Of a stretch of 64,000 bases of DNA, positions 37,340 to 49,599 are shown piece after piece. The stretch spans positions 12,462,620-12,526,619 of the forward strand of contig CM069594.1 in the NCBI GenBank assembly GCA_035771175.1, read 5' to 3'. Numbering within the stretch: the stretch's first letter is position 1; every line of letters begins with the position of its first letter. Below the pieces are notes generated by a model. The model did no database searches. It worked only from the letters and a program-made list of their open reading frames with translations, and was not told the DNA's origin. Origin of the DNA: Paratinospora sagittata (Eukaryota > Streptophyta > Magnoliopsida > Ranunculales > Menispermaceae). The translations under genes were made by a program, and so were the position numbers.

Positions 37340-39750
37340 TATTTCCTTTTCTTCAATACATTTTCTCAATCTCCCACTTTATTTATTTATTTTTCCAGCT
37401 CCTATTAAACATGAATTTACAAAAAACTCATAGCTATTATTTTTAACTCTATATTCATAGTTATTATTCACAAGTTTCATCTTGTTTATTACTTATTTGC
37501 CCTAAAAAAGAATCCACATATAAAATTAGCTTCATTATAAAAACATTTAGCAAAACTATAAGAAATAAGAAACCCATGCACATGGCTTACAGTGGTTTGA
37601 ACCAATGAACAAGTACTCCGCTTAAAGATTTTTCTTTTTGATGAAATCAAGAAAAAAACCCAACTAAACAGGCTTTAATTTTATCCCCTGTTGCTCTACG
37701 CTGCTAGCAACCATAACACAAAACTTTCAGCATTTGTTCTAACAACCGTCACACCTTACCAAAATTTCCTGAAAACACAAACTAAAATCAAACAACCCCA
37801 GGTTCTTGATACTCAAATCTAAGTAAACCTATATTTACTACTTAAAAGGTCAGTGTCTACCATATATCAACAACAAATACAATTATTTATCAAATCCAAA
37901 TAAATCATTTAACATCAAGAGATTAGGCAGACAATGAATTATGTCAAAAATTCTGATCTATCTGCTAAAACAACTAAAAATTTTAAGATATATCACCCCA
38001 ACTCCCTCCATCAAAATCAGATCTTCACATCCAGATGAAAGCAATGCATTTCCTAAAAATGCATTTATTGTACTCACGAATCCATATAAGCAAAATATAG
38101 AATTTAAAATCTCTAGTGAAGCTTACAAAGTTATACTTACAAAGTTATAGAAACGTTACCTCATTTTAATGATTAATTAGAAAACAAAAATCATTTTCCC
38201 TATTATATTTTGGTACAATAACATTAATCCATGCACTCTTTGTGTGCAACTATTACAAGTTTGGAGCTAAACCAAGAAGGAACCATGTTATTAACTTATA
38301 ATATATCTTGCTAAAATTTAAGCAACCTATGTAGCTAAGCCAAACCATAAATAAACAAACTTCCATAGACCATATAATATGCTAAGATTAAATATAAAGA
38401 ACATGATAGTAATGATATTGTATTTTAGTCTCAATCAACATAGGAAGGTATATACAAGCAACCAATAATAAGAAAATATTGGTAGGAATTGAATAAGCAA
38501 AATTCCTTTTAGAAGTAATATTTGTCTTACCTTAAAAGCTATGATACCTGCTAATGTTTTTTATCCTTCAGGCTTTCCTTACTTGTTTAGCAAGCTCATC
38601 TTCAAAAAGAAAACTTAAAGGAAATAATAGAGATACTCCTTGAATATATAATATATAAAAAAAACCCAACAAGCCAATATGAGCTCAAATAACTCAAGAG
38701 AAACTAAAATCAGATATGAGACAGAGATAGTCAACTAATTTATGCAAACTAAAAAAAAAAAAAATACCCAATATAAGAGGAGAAGAAGAATAAACATATT
38801 TAGTATCAAAAACTACTATATTGGCACAAATATTGAATAAAGGAAAATTTTCACTCACAAAAATAAGAAGTTATTGCATTAAGAAGTTAGTTGGCACAAA
38901 AAATTATCAAAAATCACAAATAATCAACAAGAACTAGTTTAAAAACCAAGCAATTAGTAGAATCCAAATTTACATATACAATCATACAATTGAAACATAA
39001 ACCAACCAGAGATCCATACAAGGTATCAAATCAAAACATAATATAATGAGGAAACGTTAAAGAGATCCACGACATGAAACTAGGACTATAGAGAGGTACA
39101 AATTCTAAAAAAAAACAAAAAACAAATGCAATCTGAAAAAGGAAAAAAAGAAAAAGAGAGAGAGAGAGCAAAAACAAGAAAGACAAAACGCTCATCCAAT
39201 TGAAGAAGATAATTACATTTCAACATTATTCTACCAATTTTTCAAGATTAAAATTAGCTTGAATTTATTCTAAGCTATAAAACGCCACTGGAAGGAAGCC
39301 TAGGAGCCCCTAACGTGATCAAAGTCAAAAAATTTCTTTAACATATATACATTCTAAGCAAATAAAATTGAATATCAAGACTCTCAAAACTAAAGGTGAC
39401 GAGACATAACTAAGCATAAAAGAATGAAAATCCAATAACAACTAATTAGTCACAAAAGTGGCAACGTTCTTCCATTTTATTCCAATACCAAACAAATCTA
39501 TCTAACAAAACAACAAAAACTCTACAATACTCCACCAAAACGCATAAATAAGCACTAGGAACCAAATCAACTAATAATGTTGGTTTTTATTCAATCTTTT
39601 TTCTTTTTCTTTTTTTTTACAAGAAGTGAATGTGATGTGGGTTTCGTTGGCAATTGTGAGAAAAAAAAAATGACACTTACAAGAACAATTCTTCTTGCAT
39701 AAAAACAAACAAGAAAAAAAGAATCATGTCCGAACTAAACCATTTGATTA
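37340..39750. other. MULE right arm, no recognisable gene
   Basis: AT-rich sequence with no ORF of note and no LTR ends that I can identify. A purine-rich GA tract lies near 39155-39170. Confidence 0.5.
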
Positions 39751-39849
39751 ACATTATTGGGTGTGATGCTGGAAGAAGAAGAAGAAGAAGAAATGTGCGA
39801 TGCTGAAAGAAGAAAAAAAGGGTGCGGTGCACTAACCTCAGATGCTTGC

Positions 39850-40030
39850 AAAGAAAGTGGCATTTTGCCGGAGAGGAGCTCCTCGCTTCGTCGCGCTCCC
39901 GTTCAATTCGAGCAAAGAGTTTGTTTTGTCAGTGAGGAGTTCCTCGCTTCCTCGCACTCCCGTTCAATTTGAGCAAAGAGTTCCCAAACCCCCTGTTGGT
40001 TTCGAGCAAAGAGTTCTCAAACCCAAAATA
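39850..40030 (+). repeat. Three diverged ~60-bp direct repeats near the MULE right end
   Basis: GAGGAGCTCCTCGCTTCGTC is followed by CTCCCGTTCAATTCGAGCAA; the pair recurs about 60 bases on (GAGGAGTTCCTCGCTTCCTC), and a partial third copy shows TTTCGAGCAAAGAGTTCTC. Moderately GC-rich compared with its surroundings. Function unknown. Confidence 0.7.
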
Positions 40031-40138
40031 AATTCTCGCTAGTTTCTCACCCATTTATTTTGGAGAGGGGTATTTGTGTAATTTTAAGTGCTTAAAAGTG
40101 TTATCCGTCTAAAATATTAAAAGACATGATATATTTTG

Positions 40139-40174
40139 GTTTTTAAAATTTCAAAGTGAATTGCCAAATTTCCC
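40139..40174. repeat. Right terminal inverted repeat of the MULE
   Basis: The reverse complement reads GGGAAATTTGGCAA, a 6-base spacer, then TTGAAATTTTAAAAAC, matching the left end with one mismatch and a 3-base length difference in the spacer. Confidence 0.75.
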
Positions 40175-40575
40175 AAAAAAGATAAAGAGAAAAGTGCTAT
40201 TTTTTCTTCATCTTCGTTTGGTGGGAGAGGAATAACTTTGCATAAAATTACTTCTTTAGATATAATTTTTTTAAGATGACTTTTATATCCAAAATCCAAC
40301 CCTCCTTCTTCCTATCTCCCCCCCCTTTTGTTTTCAACCATTTCGCACCCACATTTTTTTTTGTTTTATAATTTTTAATTCGAATTTTTACCATCTTCCT
40401 GCTTTTACGTCTTTCATCCTTCTGCACCTTCTTTCATCCAAACAACAAAACTTCTCTCTACTGTCTGAAATCAAACACTAGAGGCCTCTATCAGTCAAGA
40501 AGATAGACCCACCCGCAAAAACACCCGCAGAAAAAAAGAGAGAGATCTCGGAGAAAGTTTTCAACAAAACCAACA

Positions 40576-40836
40576 ATGCCCACTTTCTTCACCATCTTCA
40601 TCAACCCTCAACCCTTCTTCCCACTCACTTCAATCCCTCAAACTCAACCACCATCTTCTTCTCCTCAACCCCCACAACCAAAGTTCCCATTTTGCTCCAA
40701 TTCCACCCCCAAAAACCAGTCTTTTTTCCCTTCTTTCCCTTCCCCTCCTCCTTCCTCTTCCTCTGCCGCTTTCCTTGCGAACATCTCCAACCTCATCTTC
40801 TCTCAAGTGAATGAACCATTTGATTCGCCCATTTGA
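40576..40836 (+). CDS. Possible first exon of a host gene (Pro/Ser-rich N-terminus)
   Basis: ATG at 40576 follows a leader that looks like plant 5' UTR (CT- and GA-rich, ending AACAAAACCAACA). The 80-odd residues are rich in Pro, Ser, Phe and Thr and poor in acidic residues, compatible with a plastid transit peptide. A GTGAAT donor-like site at about 40807 follows AACATCTCCAACCTCATC, so the last codons may be intron. No downstream exon can be assigned. It lies head-to-head with TH1 if the MULE is ignored. It could equally be a chance ORF in a pyrimidine-rich tract. Confidence 0.35.
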   Translation: MPTFFTIFINPQPFFPLTSIPQTQPPSSSPQPPQPKFPFCSNSTPKNQSFFPSFPSPPPSSSSAAFLANISNLIFSQVNEPFDSPI

Positions 40837-41108
40837 GAACCATCCCAACAGCCGAGGCACTTGTCCATGTCGCGACATGCACTCGAATCTCATCTAGGCG
40901 AATGAAGAAAACTTCGACTCCTTCGCATAAATCCGAACCAGAACCGTTATGGGAATCTCCCTTGACCTTCGTTTGCAATGGGGTGGGTGGGGCGATAGAT
41001 GAAGGGCAAACATGGAAAATAAAAAGTGTAAAAATAAAAAAAAAATTAAAAATTATTTATTATGCTAGAATGAGAAAAATTTGGTGTGAAAAGTGGCTCC
41101 CGTTCTAG

Positions 41109-41798
41109 ACAAGCTAACATTTAATCCCACTTACCCATGAAAAAAGTCCAGAATATCCTCGTCTCGTCGACTAAATTAGCCCGTTGCTTTTGTAGATTCA
41201 TCTCATTTGTTCAATTGATCACCAAGTTTTTGTTGGGACTCTACTTAATTAGTCATGAGGCTAATATGACAATTTGTATAATTCTCACCTCCTCGACGTC
41301 TCCTACTACTTTATATTTAATTCATTTTTTTTTTCCTGTCGTTTATAATTCTATTATTTTACCATCTTTTACCTTCTTTCTATTTATAAATAAAAGACAT
41401 TTTTTTTATTTAGTAATTTAATACAAACAATATTAATAAATATATTAATAATAATAATAATAACTTTTCTTTCAAACCTTATTTAATAAAAAAAAATGCA
41501 TGCATGATACGTGCACACAAACTAGTATGAGTAAACAAAATACTAGATTTTAATATGGGTAGCCCATCGCTTCATTTAACTTTTTCTCCCCTTTTTTCTT
41601 TGTATTTTTCATTTGCAATAAATGTATTATAGCATTATGATTTAACTATGTTAAAATTTGTCATCTCATAGATTTTTTTTACAATAAACCATACCATTTA
41701 TGCGCAAATCGATCCTTGATGAAGATAAATTAGTAGATATTGTTTAATTTTCAATTATTTAAATACAGCTTAGCTTAGCTTATCTTAGGAAGATCTAA
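41109..41798. other. AT-rich spacer, no genes seen
   Basis: Between the candidate host exon and the first copia LTR fragment. Only short AT-rich ORFs; no RNA gene or transposon end recognised. Confidence 0.5.
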
Positions 41799-42090
41799 TG
41801 TTAGCCCAAATTGATTATAATCCAAGAGGGGAGCAAATTGGATTATATGCAGAAAATAAAGAAGACAACACATAAAGATAAAGAAGACAACACATAAAGA
41901 TTTTTACGTGGTTCGGCTCTTTAAGCCTACATTCATGACTTGAACTTTCTATTTGAGATTTTTCGAAAGCACACTAAATATCCTACTCTAAGGGTAAGAA
42001 TCAAACCGATTACACTTCTCAACTTTCAGGTGTAAAATACCTCTATATATACAACTCTCAACTCAGAGAGCCTTGCAATGGCCAACCAGT
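41799..42090 (-). mobile_element. Fragment of a reverse copia-type LTR
   Basis: It begins TGTTAGCCCAAATTG, with CCAAGAGGGGAGCAAATTGG (the reverse of the copia LTR end motif) and TTTTTACGTGGTTCGGCTC, similar in layout to the reverse LTR at 46830. It is cut by element B at 42091; the rest should lie beyond the window. Confidence 0.6.
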
Positions 42091-45000
42091 TGTTGGCCTA
42101 AGTGGTTTCTCACTTAGTACTCTTCTAAGTGTTTTGATGCTAACAAATAATATACCATTTGGTGCTAATGTTTAAACTAAGTATATTTCAATACCTTAAG
42201 TAAAGCGAAGAAGGATTACAAACTCAATTACAAGAAGAAGAATTAAAGTGGACTCAAAGCTCAAAAAAAGTTCAAAGACTCTTCCAAGAATGAACAACAC
42301 GAACAAAAGATTTCAAGAAAAGTGGAATTGAGATTAAGAGAGATATGTAAGTCTAGAATTAGGATGTACTTTCTTTATTCCTTATTGCTCAATCCTTTCA
42401 AATCATATATGCATAAGTCTTTTGCAAAATCATCATATTTCAAATGATCTAAATGTTTTCAATCATGTTTTGATTATTGGAAAATGATTTCAAATGTTTT
42501 CAAGTGTTGACCTAAGCGGTTCATCACTTAGCACGTCCGTAAGTATATTTGATGAAGTATATTTTGATGATCACAAACAAAATCTCTTTCGGTGCTAACG
42601 AGCTTTAATCAAGAACCTATCTCAACACCTCATGAAAGCAAAAAACCAAAGAATGATTCGATCAAGGAACTCAAGGTCATATCATACGTTCAAGATCGTC
42701 TCAATCAAGGGCTTCAAGATCAAACCACACATTCATGAACGATTCGATCAAGAGCCTCAAGACTACATCATTCAATCAACGTTCAATACATTCAACTCAA
42801 GCGTGAAGATCTTATAATGAAGAGTTGAATTTAAAAATTATGAGAAGGATACACAAACTATTTAAGGTATCTTTCATTATTTGATATTGCTAAAACATTT
42901 TCCAAAATCATGCGCAAATCACTTGCATATGTTTTTCAAATTTGTATGTTTTGATCATACACGTTAAGGTATTTCAAATGAATTAATTTTCTATGTTTGA
43001 TTTAAAATTTACCAAGTTTATTCACATTTATCGTATTTTTAATCAAATGTCAAAAATTATTTTTAAAGTCTTTCAGGACGCTAATGATTCAACAACGCTG
43101 TCTTGAACTTGATAAGTCAGGACACTGATAACATTCAAGGTTGAATTGAACTGATTCATCAGGGCGCTTACTTGTAAGTAACAGCCTCACTTAGAATCAA
43201 CCTTTGAAGTTGTCAGGACGCTGATTGTGAATCAACTTGCTGAAATATCTCTGAGAGTCTAAGTTCTTCAAAGATGTTATCTTTGAGGACACTGATAGTT
43301 ATAAGTTGGATAAACTATTATGACGCTACCTGGATAGGAGCGCCCTCATATTTGGGAACCAACTAAATAACTTTCAGGACACTGATTGTCCTTCAACATA
43401 CTTGGTTGTTTTCAAATGTTTTAAATATGTTAGGATGCTTACATAGTAGTAGCGCCCTTGTATTTTATTTTTTAAAAAGGTAGGATACATACCCGGAAGT
43501 AGCGCCCTCATTCATTTAATTGATTTAAAAAGTAAGCAGAACGGTAACTGTGCTTTAGCACCCTCAAAGTTGAGTCATTTCTGTAGCAAAGAAAGTCAGG
43601 ACACTTATGAGTTAGTAGTGCCATCACTTCATTGTTCAGCAAGACGAAGCATACACAATGAGCGCCCTCAAGGAACAAAATGACAAAGTTGATATTATGC
43701 GTCAGGACGCTGATTAGGAAATCAGAACGCTAATTTAACAACTATCACTGTTCTGACAGGTACACTATATCAATCTACTTTTTCAGAACAGATCTTTGCA
43801 CATAATCCTTTTTAGATTTATCAGAGATTTTCTCTGATGCATGAATCAAGTTTCCTTAAACTTTTCTTAATCATGCAATCTGAAAAGAACCAGAATGTTA
43901 GTGAAAATTGCAGTTGTCATTTTCATATAACATTCTAGCCGTTGTGTGTAAACGTTCACATTGTATTTGAACTTCAAATATCTAGCGACTATTATCTACT
44001 AAGTCTATAAATACCAACACTTTGAATCAAACGACTTGTCGATAATTTTTATTGTGCCAAAACTTTTTTGAATGTTAGTCATTTTCAAAATGTTTTCAAC
44101 AATTCAAGTTGTTCAAAGTAATTTTCATTGATACTCTGCTTATTCAAAATATTTTCATACTGAGCCTAAATTATCTTCTATCTTTGAAAATCTATTTGAA
44201 TTATATAATACTGGTTTTTACTCAAATTCTCAACACTGATCTATACTTGATATCTATCTTGCTGAAGAAAGAATTTGAGAGATAGTTCATGAGATACAGT
44301 TGTTCTTGATTTCATATCTTAAGTACTGTATCGAACTATATCATTAGTTATGTTAACTACTGAATACTGAACCGGAAGTTTTCACACTTATACATTTTAT
44401 CTATTTTGAAAATCTTATGTGTTTGTGTTTTTACACTGGTCCTGTATTTTCAAGTTCAATGTTTTAATGATATCAAAAGTTTTTGAAGAAGCATTTAATT
44501 GATTTACATATCAATCACGCTTTTTGAAATTGCACTTGAGCAATACCGAACATTAAAAGGTATAGGACTATAAGTGTATTTTCTCTTAGCATTACGTACC
44601 TAAATTTACATATCTTTGTAATGCTATGGAATGAACTTAATTGTAAAGTGTTCTACTTAGTTAGAACCAACATTATTTTATAATTGTGGTATGCAGGTGT
44701 GTTTCTGGAATGAAACAACCAGGACAAGTGAACGTAGTTCACTTAATGATTTCAAGGTCGAAATCATGTCTAGGTTATCTCTAAACCTGTAAAAGAGAAA
44801 CAGTTCTTCCTTATCCCGTAAAAGGAAAATGGTTCTTCCTTATCTTGTAAAAGGAACTGCGATTCATCCTTAGCCCGCAAAAGGATAGGTTTGCCTTGAA
44901 TCTATAAAAGGGCAAGTTGTAACGGTTTGGTTCTCACCCGTAAGAGAATCAGTTAGTGGATTGAGAAAATCCTAATTGGTAGATTAGGTAATGGACGTAG

Positions 45001-46525
45001 GCTTGACTGAACCACTATAAATCCTAGTGTGCTTTACGTTATGCATTTTACTTTATGGTAATGTGCATTTAATTCCAATGTATCAAAGTATATCACTAAG
45101 TCATTGGAAAAGTTTTTTAATTTGACCATCACCCAATTCACCCCCCCCTTTTGGGTGCACCAACATCAAGTCTTTATCTTCATGCTCAAAGTGTTTGATT
45201 TGATTTAAACTAGTTTGTGCAGTGATTTTTCAAAGAAACATTTTTAAACTAAGTGAATTTTTAAAAACCAAGCTTGAGAAGCGCTCTCCTTAGCCTGGGA
45301 GCGAGATCCTTAACATTTTGAGCAAATGGGCTCTCTATATTGCACAGAGAAGCGCGCTCTTTGCTTGTAGACAGAAATTCTAGGTAAGCTCATCAAGACA
45401 TTAACGTTGTATTAGTGCCCTCCCTAATTTTTGGGTTTCTGTCTATCAGAGAAGCGCGCTCCTACCCAAGAGAAGCGTGCTCCTTGTGGTTTACAGAATT
45501 CCAACGGTCAGATTTTTGAATCTTTGACCACTCCAATGGTCATAATTTTGAGTGTAACAGCTAGTAACTATTTTCCATTTATTTATACATTTACTGTATC
45601 TATTTTACACTAGAGAGAGAACACATACAAATAATCAAACACATTCTCTAGATTTCTAGGGTTTTCCAGTTTTGAAAGAGATTATTCAAAATGAGAAAAT
45701 GAGCTTTAAGTTTTTTAAAGTTATTATCTCATTCTCAAAGATTTCGGATTTGGTGTTTGATTGAGTCAAAGGCTTTTGAAGTGCATTTCACAATCGTTTT
45801 TCTAAAATCATAACACAAGCTTTCCAAAGATCGCATTTGAGCAATATCGAATATTTGAAAGGTAACAGGTTGTAAGTGATATCTCTAACTCTCTCTCTCC
45901 ATTACGAGATTAATGTTTAATATCTTGTGATTGATGTATATGCGTTGTATTGTAAGTGTTCTACTTGTTTAGAACCATCTTAATTATTATAATAATCCTG
46001 TAGCTAAGGTTTGTTATGTTTCATGATTGAAACAACCAAGTCAAGTGAGTTTGACTCACTTAATGATTCCTAGATTGGAATCATGGGTAGGTTTATCCTT
46101 TACTTTATAAAAGGATCAAGTGGTTCTTCCTTAGCCCGGGAAAAGGATCTCGATTCTTTTTTATCCCGCAAAAGGAACAAGTGGTTCTTCCTTAGCTAGT
46201 GAAAAAGATATATGGTTCATCTTTAGCCTGCAAAATGATAGGTTTTCCTTGAACCTGTAAAAGAGCATTTGTAACGGTTTGGTCCTCACCCATAAAAGGA
46301 TTCATTAGTGAAGTTTGAAAATCCTAATCGGGAGATTAGGTAGTGGACATAGGCGCGACCGAACCACTATAAATACTAGTATGCTTTACTTTATGTATTT
46401 TACTTTATGTTCATTAGATTTATTTAAGCATTGAACTCAACTTAGTCAAAAAATATCATTAAGGAATTTGAAAAGTTTTAAAATGGCCATTACACCCAAT
46501 TCACCCCCCTCTTGGGTGTTTAACA
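42091..46525 (+). mobile_element. 5' LTR of element B, split by solo LTR A2
   Basis: TGTTGGCCTAAG to TTAACA. The net length without LTR A2 and one target copy is about 1.77 kb. It contains GAGAAGCGCGCTCCT at 45449-45463, an AACCACTATAAATACTAG word near 46370, and the CACCCCCCTCTTGGGTG end motif. Confidence 0.88.
42505..45165 (+). mobile_element. Solo LTR A2 (copia-type, 2.66 kb)
   Basis: TGTTGACC to GGGTGCACCAACA with TCAAG on both sides (42500-42504 and 45166-45170). The 3' LTR of B at 53420-53445 shows the unoccupied site (TTTTCAAATCTTTATC). Same structure as LTR A1: the GGACGCT/AGCGCCCTCA repeat zone (43075-43740), TATAAATA at 44006-44013 and the terminal copia motif. Confidence 0.92.
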
Positions 46526-46527
46526 AT

Positions 46528-46540
46528 TGGTATCAGAATG
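46528..46540 (+). promoter_or_regulatory. Primer-binding site of element B
   Basis: TGGTATCAGAATG, two bases after the LTR. A second LTR-end/primer-site copy (TTTTAACAATTGGTATCAAA) lies 243 bases downstream at 46761-46780. Confidence 0.75.
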
Positions 46541-46829
46541 TATTAAAAAGAGGCTGATATCGGCATCATGATCACGAGTTCTCACGATGTGAGGATGGCG
46601 AAGCACCGACTCTTACGTTGACATGGCCACATGGCTAGCCACCATAGTGGTTGGTGCAGTCAAGAGGCTGGGTGTAAAACATGCTTTGAGGTATGCTCAC
46701 ATGCCACGTGATAGGATAGGTCATGGTCATTGGACACGCATGAGTGTCAGTGATGACCAATTTTAACAATTGGTATCAAAGAGGGTGCTCACGATTTAAG
46801 GCTTAACATCCTTAAGCTAAAGATCAAAT
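46541..46829 (+). other. Leader remnant of element B with duplicated primer-site block
   Basis: Non-coding leader; includes the second TGGTATCAAAGAGGGTGCTC at 46771, which fits the usual copia context better than the first. Cut at 46830 by the reverse copia LTR. Confidence 0.55.
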
Positions 46830-49121
46830 TGTTGGTCCAGTATTATAGTTCAAGAAAGGGGGTTAATTGGACTTTACGGATTTCATGTTACCTTTTGGTT
46901 AAAATAATTAAACAAATAAAGTGCGCAGTAGGTAGTAATCAAAATAATTAAGTGCAAGAAAAATAAATGGACACAACGATTTGGAGTGGTTCGGTTCTTC
47001 CCCTTGAACCTACGTTCACTACCAGATCACAACGATCAGGATTTCCCAATACTCTATTTGCTAGTCAACCAACTTACGGGCGTGACTAGAAGCCGTATAC
47101 ATTAACCAACATAAGGGCTTGGTTATAAGCCATACACACTAACCAACACAAGGGCTTGGTTAGAAACACGCACACTAACCAACACAAAGGCTTGGTTAGA
47201 AATCCGCACACACTAGCCACACAAGGGCTTGGCTAAAAAGTCGCACAGTAACCAACTTAAGGGCGTGGTTACGAGCCATACAAGATATGGTATAATCCCT
47301 AGTTGACTAACAAGTCAACAATACATTAAGATTACAAATGATAGAGAGAACTGTTCTAAAACACTCTCAACAATGTTAAGCGTACAATCTTGAATGAGTA
47401 ATCACCACTATTTCAACCATAATATTTTAAATGATGTGAATAGTTGAAATAGATGATTTCAAATACATGCAATCGATTCATATATAAATGATATGTAATC
47501 AAGAATCGAATAAGCACATGTATTCAACTATTGATTCTAACAATGATATGTATGAAGCTCAAGAATCAATATGCAATAATGATCAAGACTTGATGATTCT
47601 AAATATATAAATGGTTAAGATCAAGAATCAAAATGTTCAAGTAATGATCTATGAAATTGATTCAATATAGTATAAGTTTAGCACAAGAATCGATGCCACA
47701 TCATATGTATGAAACCACCAAACAAGATAATGTAAGATAAAGATCAAATATGGTTTCACAAGGAGTACTCAAATCAATACTATTTTTCAAGATATAAACT
47801 CAAGCACAAAACCGATTTGCTCAAACAAAATCAAAAGAATCTAAATAGAGAAATTTTACCCAACTTAGGTAAGGATGAAGCTAAAAGATTCTTCAAGTGT
47901 CAGATGGTTGAGAGATATTTTCTTAAATGATAATAAAAAATCAACAAGATGTGAATGAATCACTAAAAAACATCTTGATCAAATTCTCAAGAGAAACTCA
48001 TAAGTTTCTCAAAGAGTTTGAAGGATTTGGAGAACTATACGGAAGTATGAATCAAATACACAAATGTAAGTAAACTTTTGCTTTGAAAGATGTTTAAAAG
48101 CACTCAAGAACTTGTTTTGGACTTGTAGAAATCAAAGGATGAAAAATGACACAAGTTCATGTATTTTGCAAAAGTTACTCTTCAAATGAGAAAATGTGGT
48201 ATTTATAGAAAAACACTAAACCGAGGCACAGGAACGCGTTCCTCAATGAAGGAGCACATTTCTGCTTTGAAATCTAATTTTTTTAGATTTTCCTCTTATC
48301 AAGGAGCATGTTCCTTAATGTGTCCATTGGGCATAGGAGCGAGGTCCTTCATCAAGAACCACTGAGTCTATGAAATTTTCAATTTTATCCTTGACTACAA
48401 GACTGCGTTCCTATTAAGAGGAGCGTATTCTTTTTTCCCTGATCATAAAAATCTGAGTCTTAGGAAAATGCACAGGAGCGCGTTCCTTGAAAGAGTAGCG
48501 CGTTCCTTCACGTTGTAGTGATAGAAACCCTATTCTTTGATCAAAAAGAGTTTAAGACCTTGTCAAACATATAAACCAACTTTCAAAACATTTTTTAACA
48601 AGATTGAAACACAATTGACAAAGATAAACATGTGTAAAACGATCGATTAAAACAGATGATCAATACATTCGATATGATACACGTAAAACAATAAAACCAT
48701 GCAAAGTTGGTAACACGAGTACATGATAATCAATGATATAAATATGCATGATAAACAATTTTAACTGTATGATTGCACAATAATAATGATAATGTTTGTG
48801 CATGCATGATCAATATAATAATAGTGTATATGCATGAGTATGATAACCTATATGCACTATTTTCAAAAAGATGAAAGACATATTGCGTTTTGAACGTGTA
48901 ATGGTTACTCTACAACACTAAGATTCTAAATAAGAATTACAAACATGAAGCTCTTGAATTTTCGTGCAAATGTTGTTCCATTCACATGCTTTGACAATAT
49001 AGTTGAATCCATCTGATATAGTTAGTTAGCACTGAAACAACTACGTCAAAGAGATTAGTGATCACAAGTATGTTGTTTGTAATCATCGAAACAAAGCAGG
49101 GTGAGAGTCGTTACATCAACA
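46830..49121 (-). mobile_element. 3' LTR of a reverse-oriented copia element
   Basis: On the plus strand TGTTGGTCC to ATCAACA, followed by ATCTCCCCCTTTTTGATGA, the reverse of a copia polypurine tract. It holds GTGGTTCGGTTCTTCC and several GGAGCGCGTTCC words (48230-48510). Length 2292 bp. The region 47080-47280 has four or five diverged copies of AACCAACACAAGGGCTTGGTTA. Confidence 0.75.
47075..47285 (+). repeat. Short direct repeats in the reverse copia LTR
   Basis: About five units of ~45 bases built on CTAACCAACACAAGGGCTTGG and a following AGCC-CACAC segment. Confidence 0.75.
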
Positions 49122-49599
49122 ATCTCCCCCTTTTTGATGATTTCAAACAAATTCACTATTGGCCTGATTGAAGCAAGAAACATGATTTCTCGAGTGAATG
49201 AATGACATTATCATGCTACATTTAAGAATATACAACTAAAAAAAATTAGCATTCAATAACATTTGAACAATAATCAATCAGATACCAATATAAACATACT
49301 CAGAAAGATGTGAACAATAGTTGCAAAATGTACATGTATATCAATGTAATCAAGTCAAACATATACATGTGATCAACAAAGATGTATACATCAAAGATAG
49401 AATGAAAATAACAAAAGTACAAAAAGTACAAAAGTGTGAACTAAAAAGAACATACAAAACATCTCCAAAAACATATACATCCAAACTCCAAACATTCCCT
49501 TGAGTGTATAAATTTTTCCTTAGTATGTGCGTAGAAATGATCTAGTCAATTAGACTAATCTCTCACCCCCTTTTGAAATATTAAAAAGAAGGTGTGCCT

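Larger units (their letters stand above)
3425..40174 (+). mobile_element. Mutator-like element (MULE) of KAONASHI/CUMULE type, ~36.7 kb with nested insertions
   Basis: The two ends are inverted copies of each other: GGGAAATTTG at 3425 and its reverse complement at 40165-40174, plus a second matching block TTGAAATTTTAAAAAC. Inside are a MULE transposase gene on the plus strand and a convergent DUF1985/ULP1-like gene on the minus strand, a pairing known from KAONASHI elements of Arabidopsis and CUMULE of melon. Removing the five insertions leaves roughly 12 kb. Flanking DNA is A-rich on both sides (eleven A before 3425; AAAAAAGAT after 40174), so a 9-bp target duplication cannot be judged. The host gene TH1 lies directly left of it. 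Confidence 0.75.

Noticed and set aside
3414..40183. A-run at 3414-3424 and AAAAAAGAT at 40175 as the MULE target duplication
   Set aside because: Only a partial match in low-complexity sequence, so not usable as evidence.
40630..40893. Arg/Gly-rich minus-strand ORF of 87 codons
   Set aside because: It is the mirror of the Pro/Ser-rich plus-strand tract and has no independent support.
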